64,000 bases of DNA from Karstenula rhodostoma CBS 690.94 (Eukaryota > Ascomycota > Dothideomycetes > Pleosporales > Didymosphaeriaceae), in NCBI GenBank assembly GCA_010093485.1, contig MU001497.1, positions 1,799,031 through 1,863,030 of the forward strand, in the 5' to 3' direction. The notes below the pieces were generated by a model. It worked only from the letters and a program-made list of their open reading frames with translations. It searched no databases and was not told the DNA's origin. Shown here piece by piece: positions 23,901 to 34,359 of the stretch. The translations under genes were made by a program, and so were the position numbers. The first letter of the stretch is position 1. Each line of letters opens with the position of its first letter.

Positions 23901-24486
23901 CATCAACTGCACATACACCATTAGAGTACCTCGCTTTTATCTAAAACCGCGACAAAGGCAACAGATCGTACTGCAGCGCCATCTATGGGGTGCACGTGTC
24001 TACCGCGACGATTCGGATCCAATAGCTGCTGCTATCCATTCTGGATGGATTCGGGGCGAGTGGGACGAGACGGTGGACGTGAAGATGTTGGACCCCCGGC
24101 TGTCGCAGGCCAACGATCCGACCGACGCCCAAGACACGCTGGAGAAGATTCCAGTAGCTCCCGTCATTCCACCTGCTGATATGGATCTGCAGATCGAGCT
24201 TTTGATACTCCCCAAGCTTGAAGAATTTGCAGGGACAACCGAGTACGGCATGACCAGCCGCAAGAGCTCGAACCACGACGGGCTGAGTTTCACGATCAAC
24301 AAGATACGCTGGGTGGACGAAGGGCTGGGAGGCCGTGGGCAGGAAAGGACGGCAGCGGCATTGAAAAGGCGGCTAGACGCAAGCGCTGCGCTCCTGTCAT
24401 TGAAGAGCGGTGGAGACGATGGGTTCAGAGCCGTCAATGGCATGACGAAGCTGTCGGCTTGCATGGACCAATTTTCGGCCAAGTAA
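20950..24486 (+). CDS. rxt3: Rxt3-like subunit of the Rpd3L histone deacetylase complex
   Basis: Four exons, 20950-21274, 21659-21820, 21877-23518 and 23565-24486, give 1,016 residues. The first ~750 residues are disordered: Pro-, His-, Ser- and Gln-rich with long histidine runs around the last intron. The conserved part is in exon 4: LPRFSINPINCTYTIRVPRF, then QRHLWGARVYRDDSDPIAA and GWIRGEWDE, followed by MDLQIELLILP and SFTINKIRWVDEG. This is the Rxt3 domain (histone deacetylation protein Rxt3). By family knowledge, the protein belongs to the large Rpd3 (Rpd3L) corepressor complex in the nucleus. Intron 1 is unusually long (384 nt) and GC-rich, and the exon-1 coding sequence before it is Asn/His/Pro repetitive. 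Domain identity is secure. The N-terminal exon structure is less so. Confidence 0.9.
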
Positions 24487-25878
24487 TAATTTGCAAGGCA
24501 ATCTAGGCGTGCGATTCAATGTTTGGATATGCGGGCTTGGATTTGCGTTCTCATTCTCGATGGCAGCGTTTGTTTTTGGTTGTGCTATATACCCATACCC
24601 ACCGTTTCACGACCACGGCCGCATCGCGCAACATGTACCTTAATGGGTAGATAACATCAGGTAGCTTAGAAGACAAATAACAGCGGTGTCTGTCAACTTG
24701 GGTGCATGCTCTGACGTGATGGTAACCAGGTCGGGATTGCGGTTGGCTTAGCAATTCAAACAGTGCTTTTCCGTGTGCTGCACTGATAAGGCATCCCCAG
24801 GTTGTAACAGCCGAAGTCAGGCTCGGCGCACCCAGCAAGCGCGACTCCCTCCACTGCTTCTTTCCCTAAACGTAGCCTTCTCCAGATTGCAGACGCAGCA
24901 ATCGCTTTTGCAGGGCGTGTTGTTCCTCGTTGCACAATCGTTGCCCTTACACGGCGTGTCGTCACCCCTCCCCACCACCCCGCAGGCCGTAAACGCCCGG
25001 TGGAAATACGGAGCGAGCGCAAGCAACGACAGCTATTCAGCATCTGTTCGGGGAGGAGCACAAGATGGCACGGGTCAGAAACTACTCCATCTCGACGGTG
25101 AGTGCATTTTGATTATTTGGTTGCCTTTGCCTCCACAATGGACCCGCGGCGCTCGAGACGATGGCACGGTCTGGCCTCCCCCATACGGACCCGGTAATCG
25201 GCGAGAAGAGGCACCAGGAGTGCAGGACGCTGGCTGTGTGGCTGCAACGACATGGAAAACGCCGGCTCAACGCAATCTACGGCAATAGAGGGGCTCTAGC
25301 CCACGCACGGCATCGCACGCAGCTCATCCTTTGCATCGTCAGCTGCGAGCTAGGCTTGGCCGTTCCTGAGCTGCAGCATCCGCCCACCCGCAAGCTGCAC
25401 CCATACCGAGCAACCGGCACGCTCCCGACAAACAAGCCAACACGCGCGCTGGTTGACGACGCACTGCGATTGCTGCATTGCTGTGTTGCTGTGTTGTCTT
25501 GGCACGTCGTCCTGGGCCTACTCGGATGCTCTAATACAAAGCGCGGTTCAAATGCGGGGAATCTTCAAACCTACGCTTCACATTCTCTCGCTGCTCCAAA
25601 GCCGACCCTATCTCGTCACAGCCCTGCAATTCTACTCTCCTCCCTACAGCACCAATCCCAACATTCAATAAACGCCCAGTGGCTCGCCCGCGTCCGTCGA
25701 CGATATCATACTCCGCAACGCCTCCCATACCCGCCGCCGCTATTCGGGAAAGCCTTGGCCGAGTTCCGACCCGCAGTTCTCGTCGATCCCTTGCCCGTCG
25801 TGGCTGCAAAAGCTACCACGCTCCCACGCTCCCACGCTCCCACAACCACTGACAGACGCTGGGATTCTTTCGCGCACC
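24487..25878. other. Intergenic region and probable 5' leader of the PFK-2 gene
   Basis: About 1.4 kb has no recognisable protein on either strand. Just before the PFK-2 start codon is a short direct repeat of ACGCTCCC (25818-25848). The frame 25161-25961 crosses the true start region in another frame and is treated as a shadow. Confidence 0.45.
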
Positions 25879-27394
25879 ATGACCGGGACCAATGGCGTGT
25901 ACGCGCCCAACATGCGCGCTGTGCCAGCTGGAGAATTTGTGAAACCGAGCAGAAAGACTAACGGAGCTGGTGTGCAGGCCGAGGACACGCGGATATGTGT
26001 CGTCATGGTGGGATTGCCCGCAAGGGGCAAGAGTTTGATTGCACAGAAAGGTACGATTGAGGTGTCCGCTGTAGAAGGACCACGCTGACTCTCCGCCGTG
26101 TAGTCGTCCGTTACCTCCACTGGCTGTCTATCAAGGCCAAGACGTTCAATGTAGGCCAGTACCGCCGTACCGCGACGCCGAACCCGTCCGCCGCATTCTT
26201 CGACACTTCAAACCCAGAAGGAGAGCGCTTGCGCAAGGCCGCCGCCCAAGCTGCTGTGGACGACATGTGCAAGTGGTTTTCTGAGGGGCGGGGTCTAATC
26301 GCCATTCTCGACGCGACAAACTCTACCAAGAGCCGCCGCCGTTGGATACAGGAGCGCTGTTCCCAGGAGAACATTGAGACTCTGTTTGTCGAGTCAAAAT
26401 GCGACGACGAGGATTTGATCATGAGCAATATATTGGAAGTCAAGACTACGTCACCAGACTACGTCGGGCAAGACCCTGAAGAAGCCGCGGCTGATTTCCG
26501 CAACCGCATCCGAAATTACGAGAAGGTGTACGAGACCATTGACGAAGATGAGCGGGATCTCACATACGTCAAGCTGATCGACGTCGGCAAGCAGGTCATT
26601 ATCAACCAGATCCAAGACTACCTCCAAAGTCGAGTAGTATACTACTTGATGAACCTCCATATCAAGCCTCGCTCGATTTGGCTATCAAGGGTAACTATGC
26701 TTATCGTGCATGTCCTCTTCTGTGCTAACTCAGGCAGCACGGGGAATCCCAATACAACTTGACCGGCCAAATTGGCGGAGACGCTGACCTCTCCGACCGT
26801 GGTGATGCATATGCGCACGCTCTGCCTGGCCTCGTTGCGAAGTCCGTTGGCGATGGCCGCAAGCTCACAGTGTGGACGTCGACCTTGAAACGCACCATCC
26901 AAACCGGCCGATTCCTGTCGTTCGAAAAGCTCGAATGGAAGGCGCTTGACGAGCTCGATTCCGGCGTATGCGACGGGCTCACGTACGCTGAGATAGAACA
27001 AAAGTATCCGGAAGATTTTGCGCAGCGCGACGAGGACAAATACAACTACCGCTACCTGGGCGGCGAATCATATCGCGATGTCGTCATACGCCTGGAGCCC
27101 ATCATCATGGAACTGGAGCGAAGCGAAAACATCTTGATCGTCACCCACCAAGCGATCCTCCGGTGCATCTACGCGTATTTCATGAACGTGCCGCAAGAGC
27201 AAAGTCCCTGGATGGAGGTCCCGCTGCACACGCTGATTAAGCTCACGCCCAAGGCGTACTCGACGCAAGAGGAGAGGCTCAAGGCGGACATCCCGGCAGT
27301 CAGCACATGGAGAGGTAAGGGTACAAAGGCCGAGCATCAGGAGGTCGATGGCAGCGCGCCGAGCCCCATCATTGCGCCGGGCAAGGCGGGCTAA
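25879..27394 (+). CDS. 6-phosphofructo-2-kinase / fructose-2,6-bisphosphatase
   Basis: Three exons, 25879-26050, 26104-26690 and 26738-27394, give 471 residues. The N-terminal kinase domain has the Walker A motif GLPARGKS near residues 46-53, then VGQYRR and ILDATNSTKSRR, all typical of 6PF2K. The C-terminal phosphatase domain begins RHGES (residues 253-257, spanning intron 2), with E325 in ELDSGVCDG and H390 in IVTHQA. The histidine-glutamate-histidine set of the histidine phosphatase fold is therefore complete, and both activities may be present. The enzyme makes and breaks fructose 2,6-bisphosphate, the cytosolic activator of phosphofructokinase-1 and inhibitor of fructose-1,6-bisphosphatase. 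The N-terminal regulatory extension is short. The assignment of kinase versus phosphatase dominance cannot be made from sequence alone. Confidence 0.96.
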
Positions 27395-29660
27395 TACCCG
27401 ATCTCGTGGTGCGGCGCCGCTTCCTTCAGTCGCCCGCGCTTACTCTATCTCGCCAGCGCCTGCGGCAGCGGCATCAAAGGCGGTTACGGCAGTGACGGGG
27501 CGGGGGCATAGGTGACGTGGGTGGCCGTGTCAAGCGGGCGGGTCTCTGCTTGGCAGGGTGGAATGCGTGTATGTGTCGGCAAAAGCGGAGGCGTTTGGCA
27601 GCATGGAATAGATTGGCATTGGCGTGGCTTTTTTGTGGTCTCGGACCATGTTATTGGCAAGGCTTACGTTATGATTACGACTGGCATAAAAGAATCTTTT
27701 TGAGCATGAGCATTGGATTGGGTGCATGAGAGGATGGGGTGGGAAGTATAGACTCGACAGGGTTGGATAGGTCAAAGTAGCATAGCACGGAATAGGAGAG
27801 ATGGAATGAATGCGATGGGATGGGATGAAAATGAAAAGGGATTTTGTTCATGGTGACGTCTCGCAACCAACTTGAGGGCTTATGTACTGTACTCGACGCT
27901 GAGTGTAGGGTTCATGTGCTATCTACCCCCTTTCCCCTTGGGTGGGTTTTCTTCTTCTTTATGGTGGAGGTACCGTGCGCGCGTTCGGCAAGACCTGGTC
28001 ATGTGGGTGTGGGTGTGGGTGTAGGTGAGGGACGGTATATCTGGGTTGAGGTGGAGATGGAGTTTGAGACGTGGATTGGGGTAGAGTTCGTAGGGTTGTG
28101 TGTGTAGGCAGGGAAAGGGAAAGGGAGGTTGCAGCCGGGCTGGTGGAGGCGTGTTGGTATGGTATCGCGATACGATAGGTGCTGGAGGGGATGTTGGCTG
28201 GCGGGCAGCACTGGAAGGCGGTGCATGTTCGTATGGCGGTCTGAGGGAGCGTTTAGACACCGTCTTACAGCGACGGCGGCGCAGAAAAAGAGTGCCATTT
28301 AGTTACGTTCGTAGAAGCACTTACTCATCTATCGGGAACACACACGTGCATCCCCATCCTATCTCCACGTGCGCGCCGAAGCAAGGCCACATGGCCTCTC
28401 CCCCGCGGCCACCAGTGGAAATGTGGAGTACCCGCAGACGCGCGTGGTAGCGTGGATGTTGAGCCGACGCTAGGTCCCATTGATACCCACGGCGCGTGCT
28501 GCTTACGAAAAGGTATGCTTAAAGTTAAAGTTAAAATCAAGGGTATCTGCTTGTGCTGGTGTTGGAGCTAGCAGCGGATTTTGCGGCCTGCAGTGGCGAC
28601 GGGCAAGGAGTGGTTGAACTGAACTGAACTGAGCTGGGCATGGTGATGTATGGGATGAGACTGCCTGATTCGCGGCTGGTATCGTGTTCAATCGGGGGTT
28701 GGGAAGGAGAGGATGTACCGATGGGGTGGTTTGGGTTTGGGTTTGGTTGGGTGATAAGCGGGCTGTGTGGAGCTTGCTAAGGTTATAGGTCCCAACCCCA
28801 GACGGGAGGAGGCGTGGAGCGCACGTGTATGAGGGATGCTGGGGAGACTCGGGGTTCGATAATGCCTTGGTGTTTTGGAGAGATTCTGTGCACATTCGTG
28901 TCCGCAAAGCGCGTGCTGGGAGTGCTTAAAACCTGTTGCTGACTTTGCGGTTGAATAATCACATCCAGTTACGCGTGTCGGTTCTTGTGGGCGTGTGTGG
29001 GGCGTTCCGTGGGTGAGGAGACGGCGGCTGTGTTCTGTCCAGAATCTGGCGTTCGAGCACGTTGTGCGTAATAGTGGTACTTCAGCCTGGGAGAACTCAG
29101 GGTCTCATCGTAGGCTTGATGCTCTGAGAGGGAGAGAGCGCAGCTTGAGAGGACTTGACGCCTGATGCTGAGGCTGCTGGTGCATGCTGTCGACCCAAAC
29201 GGGTGATTTCATGGGATACACTCGCTATGGTCTCAACAACCACATCTTTCAAGTGGGCCTTCGTCCCGTGCGGCGATGATTCCCGGTAAACACTGGATAG
29301 CTATATCATTTTCGGAAGAGCAAACTCTCGGAGAAGTCGTATTGGCCATGAGAAAGACTAAATCTCAACAATGGTGGTAAAATGGCATTATGTACCAAGG
29401 TTTAATGTTCAACAAGAGCTGTGCGGACACAATTCAGTTTCTGCTCACATTTAAGAAGCGCTGCTTCCCGTCAGCCCAGATCCTCTCATACTGTCAGCCC
29501 AGCTCCTCTAATACTTACTGCTAATGGTACATACTGTTTGCGCAACTCACCTTCAGCATTGGTATTTGCATCTAACCAAGCCTGCTGCGTTTTCAAGACC
29601 AATTCCCGGGCCGCCGACTTTTGATACCAAGCAACCTCAGCCAGCTCTTCTGCCTTCAAC
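27395..29660. other. Long intergenic region
   Basis: About 2.3 kb has no gene I can support. A GGTGTG-type short repeat lies around 28000-28025. Open frames at 27919-28298 and 28503-28907 have low-complexity His/Pro translations expected of GC-rich noncoding DNA. Confidence 0.45.
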
Positions 29661-30815
29661 ATGGCTGTCACTCGGATGCGCGCCAGCCAAGCAGCCTGCG
29701 AGGAATCTGACCAGAACCGCACCTATGGGGCGAACGGATGGATGACTGCACTTGACAAGCAGACGCATTTCGAAAATGTGTTCCAGACCTGGAAGGGCAA
29801 CCATCGTCGTAACTACGATTACGACGATGATTACGCTTTGATTCCCGGACTACTGGACTGGGAGATGAAGTGCGCGCTGGAGGGCAATTGGGCTGGGCTC
29901 TCTCATATGCTCCCTGTGTCGAAGAAGAAGAATCCGGCGCAGAAGCCGGGAGAGAAAGTGCCGGTGAAGAGGCCGGAGAGTATGAGGCCGCTTCAGGAAT
30001 TCGAGCACGAGTGGAGGCTGGCTACCAAGGTGTTTCGGCTGAAGCAGAAGCACGACAAGTACAAGAAGGAGAAGCGGGAAGGGCGTGCAGAGGCAGTGAC
30101 CTTGCATGAAGCCCGGCCCCGCGGAGAGGAAGTCGAGGCAGAGGAAGCCAGGACAGAGGAAGCCAGAGCAGAGGAAATCAGGACAGAAGAAGCCAGAGCA
30201 GAGGCAGGCATCGCTCTGGTGATTCTGGCGGACAAGAACATGGCAGAGGCAGCCACCACTCTGGTGACTCTGGTGACTGCGAGCTTGACCGCAAGCTCGG
30301 ATCCCAGCCCAGCCCCCATCCCGGCCCCCAGCCCGAAGAACAAGGGCAAGCGGAAAGCTGAACCGGCCCCCACGACTCAGAGCAACGGCGAAGAGCTGCG
30401 TCGTGGGAAGCGGGTGAGGACGTCGACGGTCCCCTTCCACTCGCTTAACCCGACCCCTGCACCCCGCCGTCAGCGCCGCACCCCAATCGGGGAAGGCAAC
30501 ACCACCACCACCACCACCATCGAAGTGCCTGCTCCAAACGACGACACATCCAACGTCGAAGTGCCTACTCCAAACGACGACACATCCAACGTCGAAGTGC
30601 CTGCTCCCACCGGAAACACTCCCAACGTGGAAGTTCCTGCTCCAAACGACGACACATCCAACGTCGAAGCGCCAGCTCCCACCGGAAACACTCCCAACGC
30701 GGAAGTTCCTGCTCCAAGCGGCGAGCCAAGGAAGAAACCCCGCCTCATTCTCCATCTCCCACGCCGACCCTCCCCCTCACCATGCCCCACAACCAGCAAT
30801 ACTTCGACACAATGA
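29661..30815 (+). CDS. Hypothetical protein with 12-residue tandem repeats
   Basis: A single open frame of 384 residues. Residues 1-150 are mixed-composition and charged (for example WMTALDKQTHFENVFQTWKG and LIPGLLDWEMKCALEGNW) and look like a folded or helical region. An Arg/Glu-rich segment follows, with EEART/EEARAEE repeats. A basic segment (KNKGKRKAEP and RRGKRVR, possible nuclear localisation) precedes six copies of a 12-residue unit, consensus VEVPAPNDDTSN, at about 30520-30740. The C-terminal tail is KKPRLILHLPRRPSP. I do not recognise a family. The start was chosen as the first ATG before the conserved-looking region. The 3' end overlaps the start of the next gene by 34 nt in a different frame, so an unrecognised intron or a shorter end is possible. 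Confidence 0.6.
   Translation: MAVTRMRASQAACEESDQNRTYGANGWMTALDKQTHFENVFQTWKGNHRRNYDYDDDYALIPGLLDWEMKCALEGNWAGLSHMLPVSKKKNPAQKPGEKVPVKRPESMRPLQEFEHEWRLATKVFRLKQKHDKYKKEKREGRAEAVTLHEARPRGEEVEAEEARTEEARAEEIRTEEARAEAGIALVILADKNMAEAATTLVTLVTASLTASSDPSPAPIPAPSPKNKGKRKAEPAPTTQSNGEELRRGKRVRTSTVPFHSLNPTPAPRRQRRTPIGEGNTTTTTTIEVPAPNDDTSNVEVPTPNDDTSNVEVPAPTGNTPNVEVPAPNDDTSNVEAPAPTGNTPNAEVPAPSGEPRKKPRLILHLPRRPSPSPCPTTSNTSTQ
30520..30741 (+). repeat. 36-bp coding tandem repeat (six units)
   Basis: Six 36-bp units encode 12 residues each. Units alternate between a PNDDTSN type and a PTGNTPN type, suggesting higher-order duplication of a two-unit block. Divergence between copies is low. Confidence 0.85.
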
Positions 30816-31467
30816 TGAACCAGAACCCGCCATTCACCGACGCGCAACGCTCCCAGCAAGCCCGCGGGAAGTCATACGCATCCAAGTCCGCCGGCGAGCC
30901 CTACGAATCACGGGTGAAGCGCGAGCAGGCCGCGCAGATCCTGGAGAGCTTGGAGTTGCTGGTGTGGCAGTCGAATGCGAGGAACGAGGTCCGTTGATTT
31001 GATTTACCTGCTTTCTTTTCCTCTTAACTTCTGGTGGCGTTTGGCGTTTGCAAGTCTGCATCAGCAGCGTTATCGGCGATAGCTGTTTGAGTCCAACCGG
31101 GTTGGCTCCAGACAGATGCACCACCCTTCACGACGTTCTGCACTTTCCACGCATTATATCCACGCGCAACATTGCATCCTGCACTTCACGACCATTATAC
31201 CCGCGCATCAGCGCCTGTTTTCCTTGATTTCATACTATGGCATCGACATACCGATAACACTTCTATCCACACTCCATCCCATCCGACACCCGACATCCAC
31301 GTGACAACACAAACACCAGCTCAACCTGATCATGGTCTAACGTCCCCCAGAGCGTCGCCCAAACCCGCCAGCATTTCCAGAACGTCATGCTCGGACTCCC
31401 CGACGCCGAGCCTGCCTTCAGAGAGGAATACGAGAGGAGCGCAAAGGCGAAGGATCCGCACAGGTAG
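30782..31467 (+). CDS. Small conserved-looking fungal protein, interrupted by an in-frame stop
   Basis: Exon 1 is 30782-30988 (69 codons, MPHNQQYFDTMMNQNPPFTD...LESLELLVWQSNARNE). A 362-nt intron (donor GTCCGT, acceptor CCCCCAG) leads to exon 2 from 31351 (SVAQTRQHFQNVMLGLPDAE). The annotated product is 107 residues, ending at TAG 31465-31467. The same frame then stays open for 62 more codons (31468-31656), starting KLWNAHDRELREPRWY and ending WKKFVGHVKGAA, with coding-like composition. The simplest reading is that the full gene is 30782-31656 and a glutamine codon (CAG) has become TAG. The family is not recognised. The protein is hydrophilic, with no signal peptide or membrane span. Confidence 0.6.
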
Positions 31468-31656
31468 AAATTGTGGAATGCGCACGACAGAGAACTAAGG
31501 GAACCGCGTTGGTATCGCAACAGGGTGAGGGCGGTAGCGGATAAAGATGGGAGCGAGGGTGATGATGATGATAATGATGCGAGCGACGGTAGTGGTGAGG
31601 ATCAGAGGGCGGCGGCGTGGAAGAAATTCGTCGGGCACGTAAAAGGCGCTGCATAA

Positions 31657-32590
31657 GGCTTTGAAAGGTATTGATACCCCGGCGTTCAGGTAGCTCGGTC
31701 TCAATTTCTACACTATCCGGTTCTCTACTATCTAGGTGTGAGTGACCGCGACCCCGTGATATTCTCGAGGCTTCAAGCTGCTGTCGATCCGGTAGTCGGC
31801 TTGGAAAGCACATTACCCAGCGGGAGAGGCATATGCACGTGACATAAGATGAGGCATTATGTAAGCAGATCTGGGCAAGATCAACATCAACCCTGCCTCT
31901 CGTCGAGCACAGGCACCACAGAACTCGCGCACCTCAACATGTAAGACGCTGAAATTCCGCAATCAGGCCGGATACATGGTCAGAACTCCATTCGTGCCAT
32001 TTAAGACTATATTTATGAACAGGGGGAGGTGATGGCGGACAATCCGCCGGCGACGACGAGGTCTAGGAGTGATACCTGCGCACACCCGATGCATCGAACG
32101 AGCAAAGGTATGTAAGACATCAGGAGAGCGTTCAGAGCATGCGACGACTTCGTTGCGTGGTGCCGCTGTCTTCTGCCTGAGGCAGCCCATGCTCGAGCCC
32201 CAAGCGACCACCGAGAGCACCGGAACTCCAGAAGTGTTGCACAGCCGAGTCTTTCGCAGTAAAACCGGTCTTGTTGGATGTAGAGTGACCGGACGAGTCG
32301 CTCGAGGCATATGCGGACGCCCTCGGGTCGGCGTGCAGGCAAGATAGGAGCCCTGATGCGGCAGGGTGCGTGGTGGGCTTGGCGGCCGGGCACATATAGC
32401 TGCGCGCGCCCTCCCACCTCCCCCTCACTCTTACTCCCCACTCCCACTCCCACCAGTCCATCACATCCAGCCGCGTTGCCACCCCTAGTTGGTTTGAACA
32501 AGCTTCCAAAATACCTCGAGACTCTTTGGCGGCCCTTGACGTCGTTGCATCTTGCTGCTGCTGTCGTCCTGCGCTCCCGTGCTCTTCGCC
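31657..32590. other. Intergenic region
   Basis: No supported gene. Long minus-strand frames (32013-32660) are shadows of GC-rich sequence. The last ~200 bases are pyrimidine-rich and probably form the promoter of the following gene. Confidence 0.4.
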
Positions 32591-33145
32591 ATGTCGTCGC
32601 CGTCGCCGTACGCTGTGTCCAGACCATCCACGTACTTTCCATCTGCGAGGCATCCTTCAATGTATCGACAGACCGACTACCACGATGGGAAAGGCGTCCA
32701 GATTATCGAGTCTCGTCGGAGCACCCCCATGACCTCGGTGACCATGCCGGCTCCAAAGGTCCATGATCTTGCACCACTATCACCAAGGAAGCAAGCCTCA
32801 TCATCTTCACGAGGTCATAAGACTTCGTCGCAACCGTCTCAGCTTCGATCCACATCCATTTCGTCACAGCCCAAACAATCTGGTCACGTGACGCCAAGAT
32901 CTTCACCGAAGTCCAGAGGCCAGGTCGTCATCGTGCAGGGAACTGTATCCGTTGCGGTCGACTTTGGAAAGAGGGATGTCGCTATTGGACTGACGACTCC
33001 GCCGCCAACACCAAAGATTGAACGGCTTGCAACGCCAGAGCTGGAGGATCTTGAAGACATATCGTTTTGCGATTGCTGCACGGGCGTGCATTTCGTGAAG
33101 TACTGTGCGGCTTGCGGGTGCGAGTTGGAAAGTTGGAAGAGTTGA
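32591..33145 (+). CDS. Ser/Pro-rich protein with C-terminal cysteine motif
   Basis: A single exon of 184 residues from ATG 32591. The first ~130 residues are disordered and rich in Ser, Pro, Thr and Arg. A short hydrophobic block (QVVIVQGTVSVAVDFGKRDV) is followed by TTPPPTPKIERLATPE. The C-terminus has CDCCTGVHFVKYCAACGCE, a tight cluster of seven cysteines and one histidine that could bind zinc. I do not recognise the family. An earlier in-frame start (32552) exists, but the context at 32591 is better (GCC ATG). Confidence 0.6.
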   Translation: MSSPSPYAVSRPSTYFPSARHPSMYRQTDYHDGKGVQIIESRRSTPMTSVTMPAPKVHDLAPLSPRKQASSSSRGHKTSSQPSQLRSTSISSQPKQSGHVTPRSSPKSRGQVVIVQGTVSVAVDFGKRDVAIGLTTPPPTPKIERLATPELEDLEDISFCDCCTGVHFVKYCAACGCELESWKS

Positions 33146-33438
33146 TGGTAGTCCTCTCGTGTGGTTTCGGTTTTCATTTTTCTTAGCGTCTTTCTGTTCG
33201 ATATCTTTTGCGGGCGTTGGCAGGTTCAGGGTACTTCTTTATTGTGCATGATAGCGCTTTGCTTGATAGTGATCGATTGTGAGGGCTGGATCCTGGACAT
33301 GATGTTAGCTTTCGGCCATTTGGATTGGTATTGAAAGCCGTAGAATATAAAGTCGTACCCACACATACCATACTCGATCCGCAGGCCTCATACGCGACGC
33401 GAATATACCTTGTGCGAGGCCAAGCTGCCCAAGACAAG

Positions 33439-34062
33439 TTACTCTTGGGGGCGTTCGCTCTCCACTACATAATATTTGCCTTGCTTTCGCTCCGCCGAGC
33501 CAAGTACATCCCAACTCTCTACATTCGAGGCATCTACAGGCGTAGTATCCCTCTGTAAGCGCTTGTAATGCTTGCCAATAACCTTCTCCTTGGCGAGAGC
33601 ATCCTTAAACGTCTCCAGCGTGATGGTCTGTTCCGCCTCGGCAGCCGCAGTCTCGTTTCGTATCGCTCTCAGCGGCTTCACGCCTGTCGTGTCGACCTGT
33701 TGTATCTTGCCCACGAAATGAAGCTGGTCTGCAAGTGTCGCGAGCATCTTTTCCTCGTCTTCTTGCGACTTTGGAAGCGGCAGCGCGGAGAGGCGGAGCA
33801 GGTGGTGGAGCTGCTGTGAGGTGATTTTCGGGGCGTCGGGCCATTGCTTCTCGGGAGGGAGGAGCGATTCGACGGACCAAGTCGGTTCGGATTCAAGGGC
33901 AGCTTGGATGTCGTCGAAGCTCATCGGTGCAGATACGGACGCGAGGTTGTTCTCGGTGTCTGATGCGTGTGCAATTCCGGAGATGGCGCGGAGAGGAGCC
34001 ATCGGTCGCTGGACATATCGCGATATGCTTCGTGAGCTTAAAAGAGCGCGTCTTAGAATCAT
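33439..34062 (-). CDS. GatC-like subunit of mitochondrial Glu-tRNA(Gln) amidotransferase
   Basis: A single exon of 207 residues. The N-terminus MILRRALLSSRSISRYVQRP is a probable mitochondrial presequence. The central part (ITSQQLHHLLRLSALPLP, then EKMLATLADQLHFVGKIQQV, then DTTGVKPLRAIRNET) follows the GatC pattern of an amphipathic helix pair and the VDTxGVxPL motif. The C-terminal tail (KRLQRDTTPVDASNVESWDV) is longer than in bacterial GatC. In the GatCAB-type complex this subunit clamps the amidase and tRNA-binding subunits and supports conversion of Glu-tRNA(Gln) to Gln-tRNA(Gln) in the organelle. The gene is divergent from sec17, with 297 bp between start codons. Confidence 0.85.
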   Translation of the reverse strand: MILRRALLSSRSISRYVQRPMAPLRAISGIAHASDTENNLASVSAPMSFDDIQAALESEPTWSVESLLPPEKQWPDAPKITSQQLHHLLRLSALPLPKSQEDEEKMLATLADQLHFVGKIQQVDTTGVKPLRAIRNETAAAEAEQTITLETFKDALAKEKVIGKHYKRLQRDTTPVDASNVESWDVLGSAERKQGKYYVVESERPQE

Positions 34063-34359
34063 CGTGAAGGTTTAGCGTCTTTCCAGCAACTGCAATAAAT
34101 GTACTGTTCGAAGCTTCAGTCTTCAGTCGCGAAGACGTCGAGTCGATCATCCGCTTTACCCAATCAGGCCGCCGAGGCTTTGCCGCCATCAGCCCGCCGC
34201 ACGGACCGCCCAACGAGCGTCATCTTCGACGTGATGCGACAGCCACCTGTCTCTACCACACCCCAGCGCTGGCGCCTAATCCTCGAGATAACGCCAGAAC
34301 TCACGCACCTAAATACGCAGTACCCTTTGATACCCTGAAACCACCCGAAATAACCCAAT

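Noticed and set aside
25161..25961. 266-codon frame upstream of PFK-2
   Set aside because: No domain, low-complexity text, and it runs past the true PFK-2 start in another frame.
27919..28907. Several open frames in the 27.4-29.6 kb interval
   Set aside because: Translations are His/Pro/Thr-rich simple sequence driven by base composition. No splice-linked continuation was found.
29850..30755. 301-codon minus-strand frame
   Set aside because: Antisense shadow of the repeat-protein gene. Its apparent repeats mirror the plus-strand 36-bp units.
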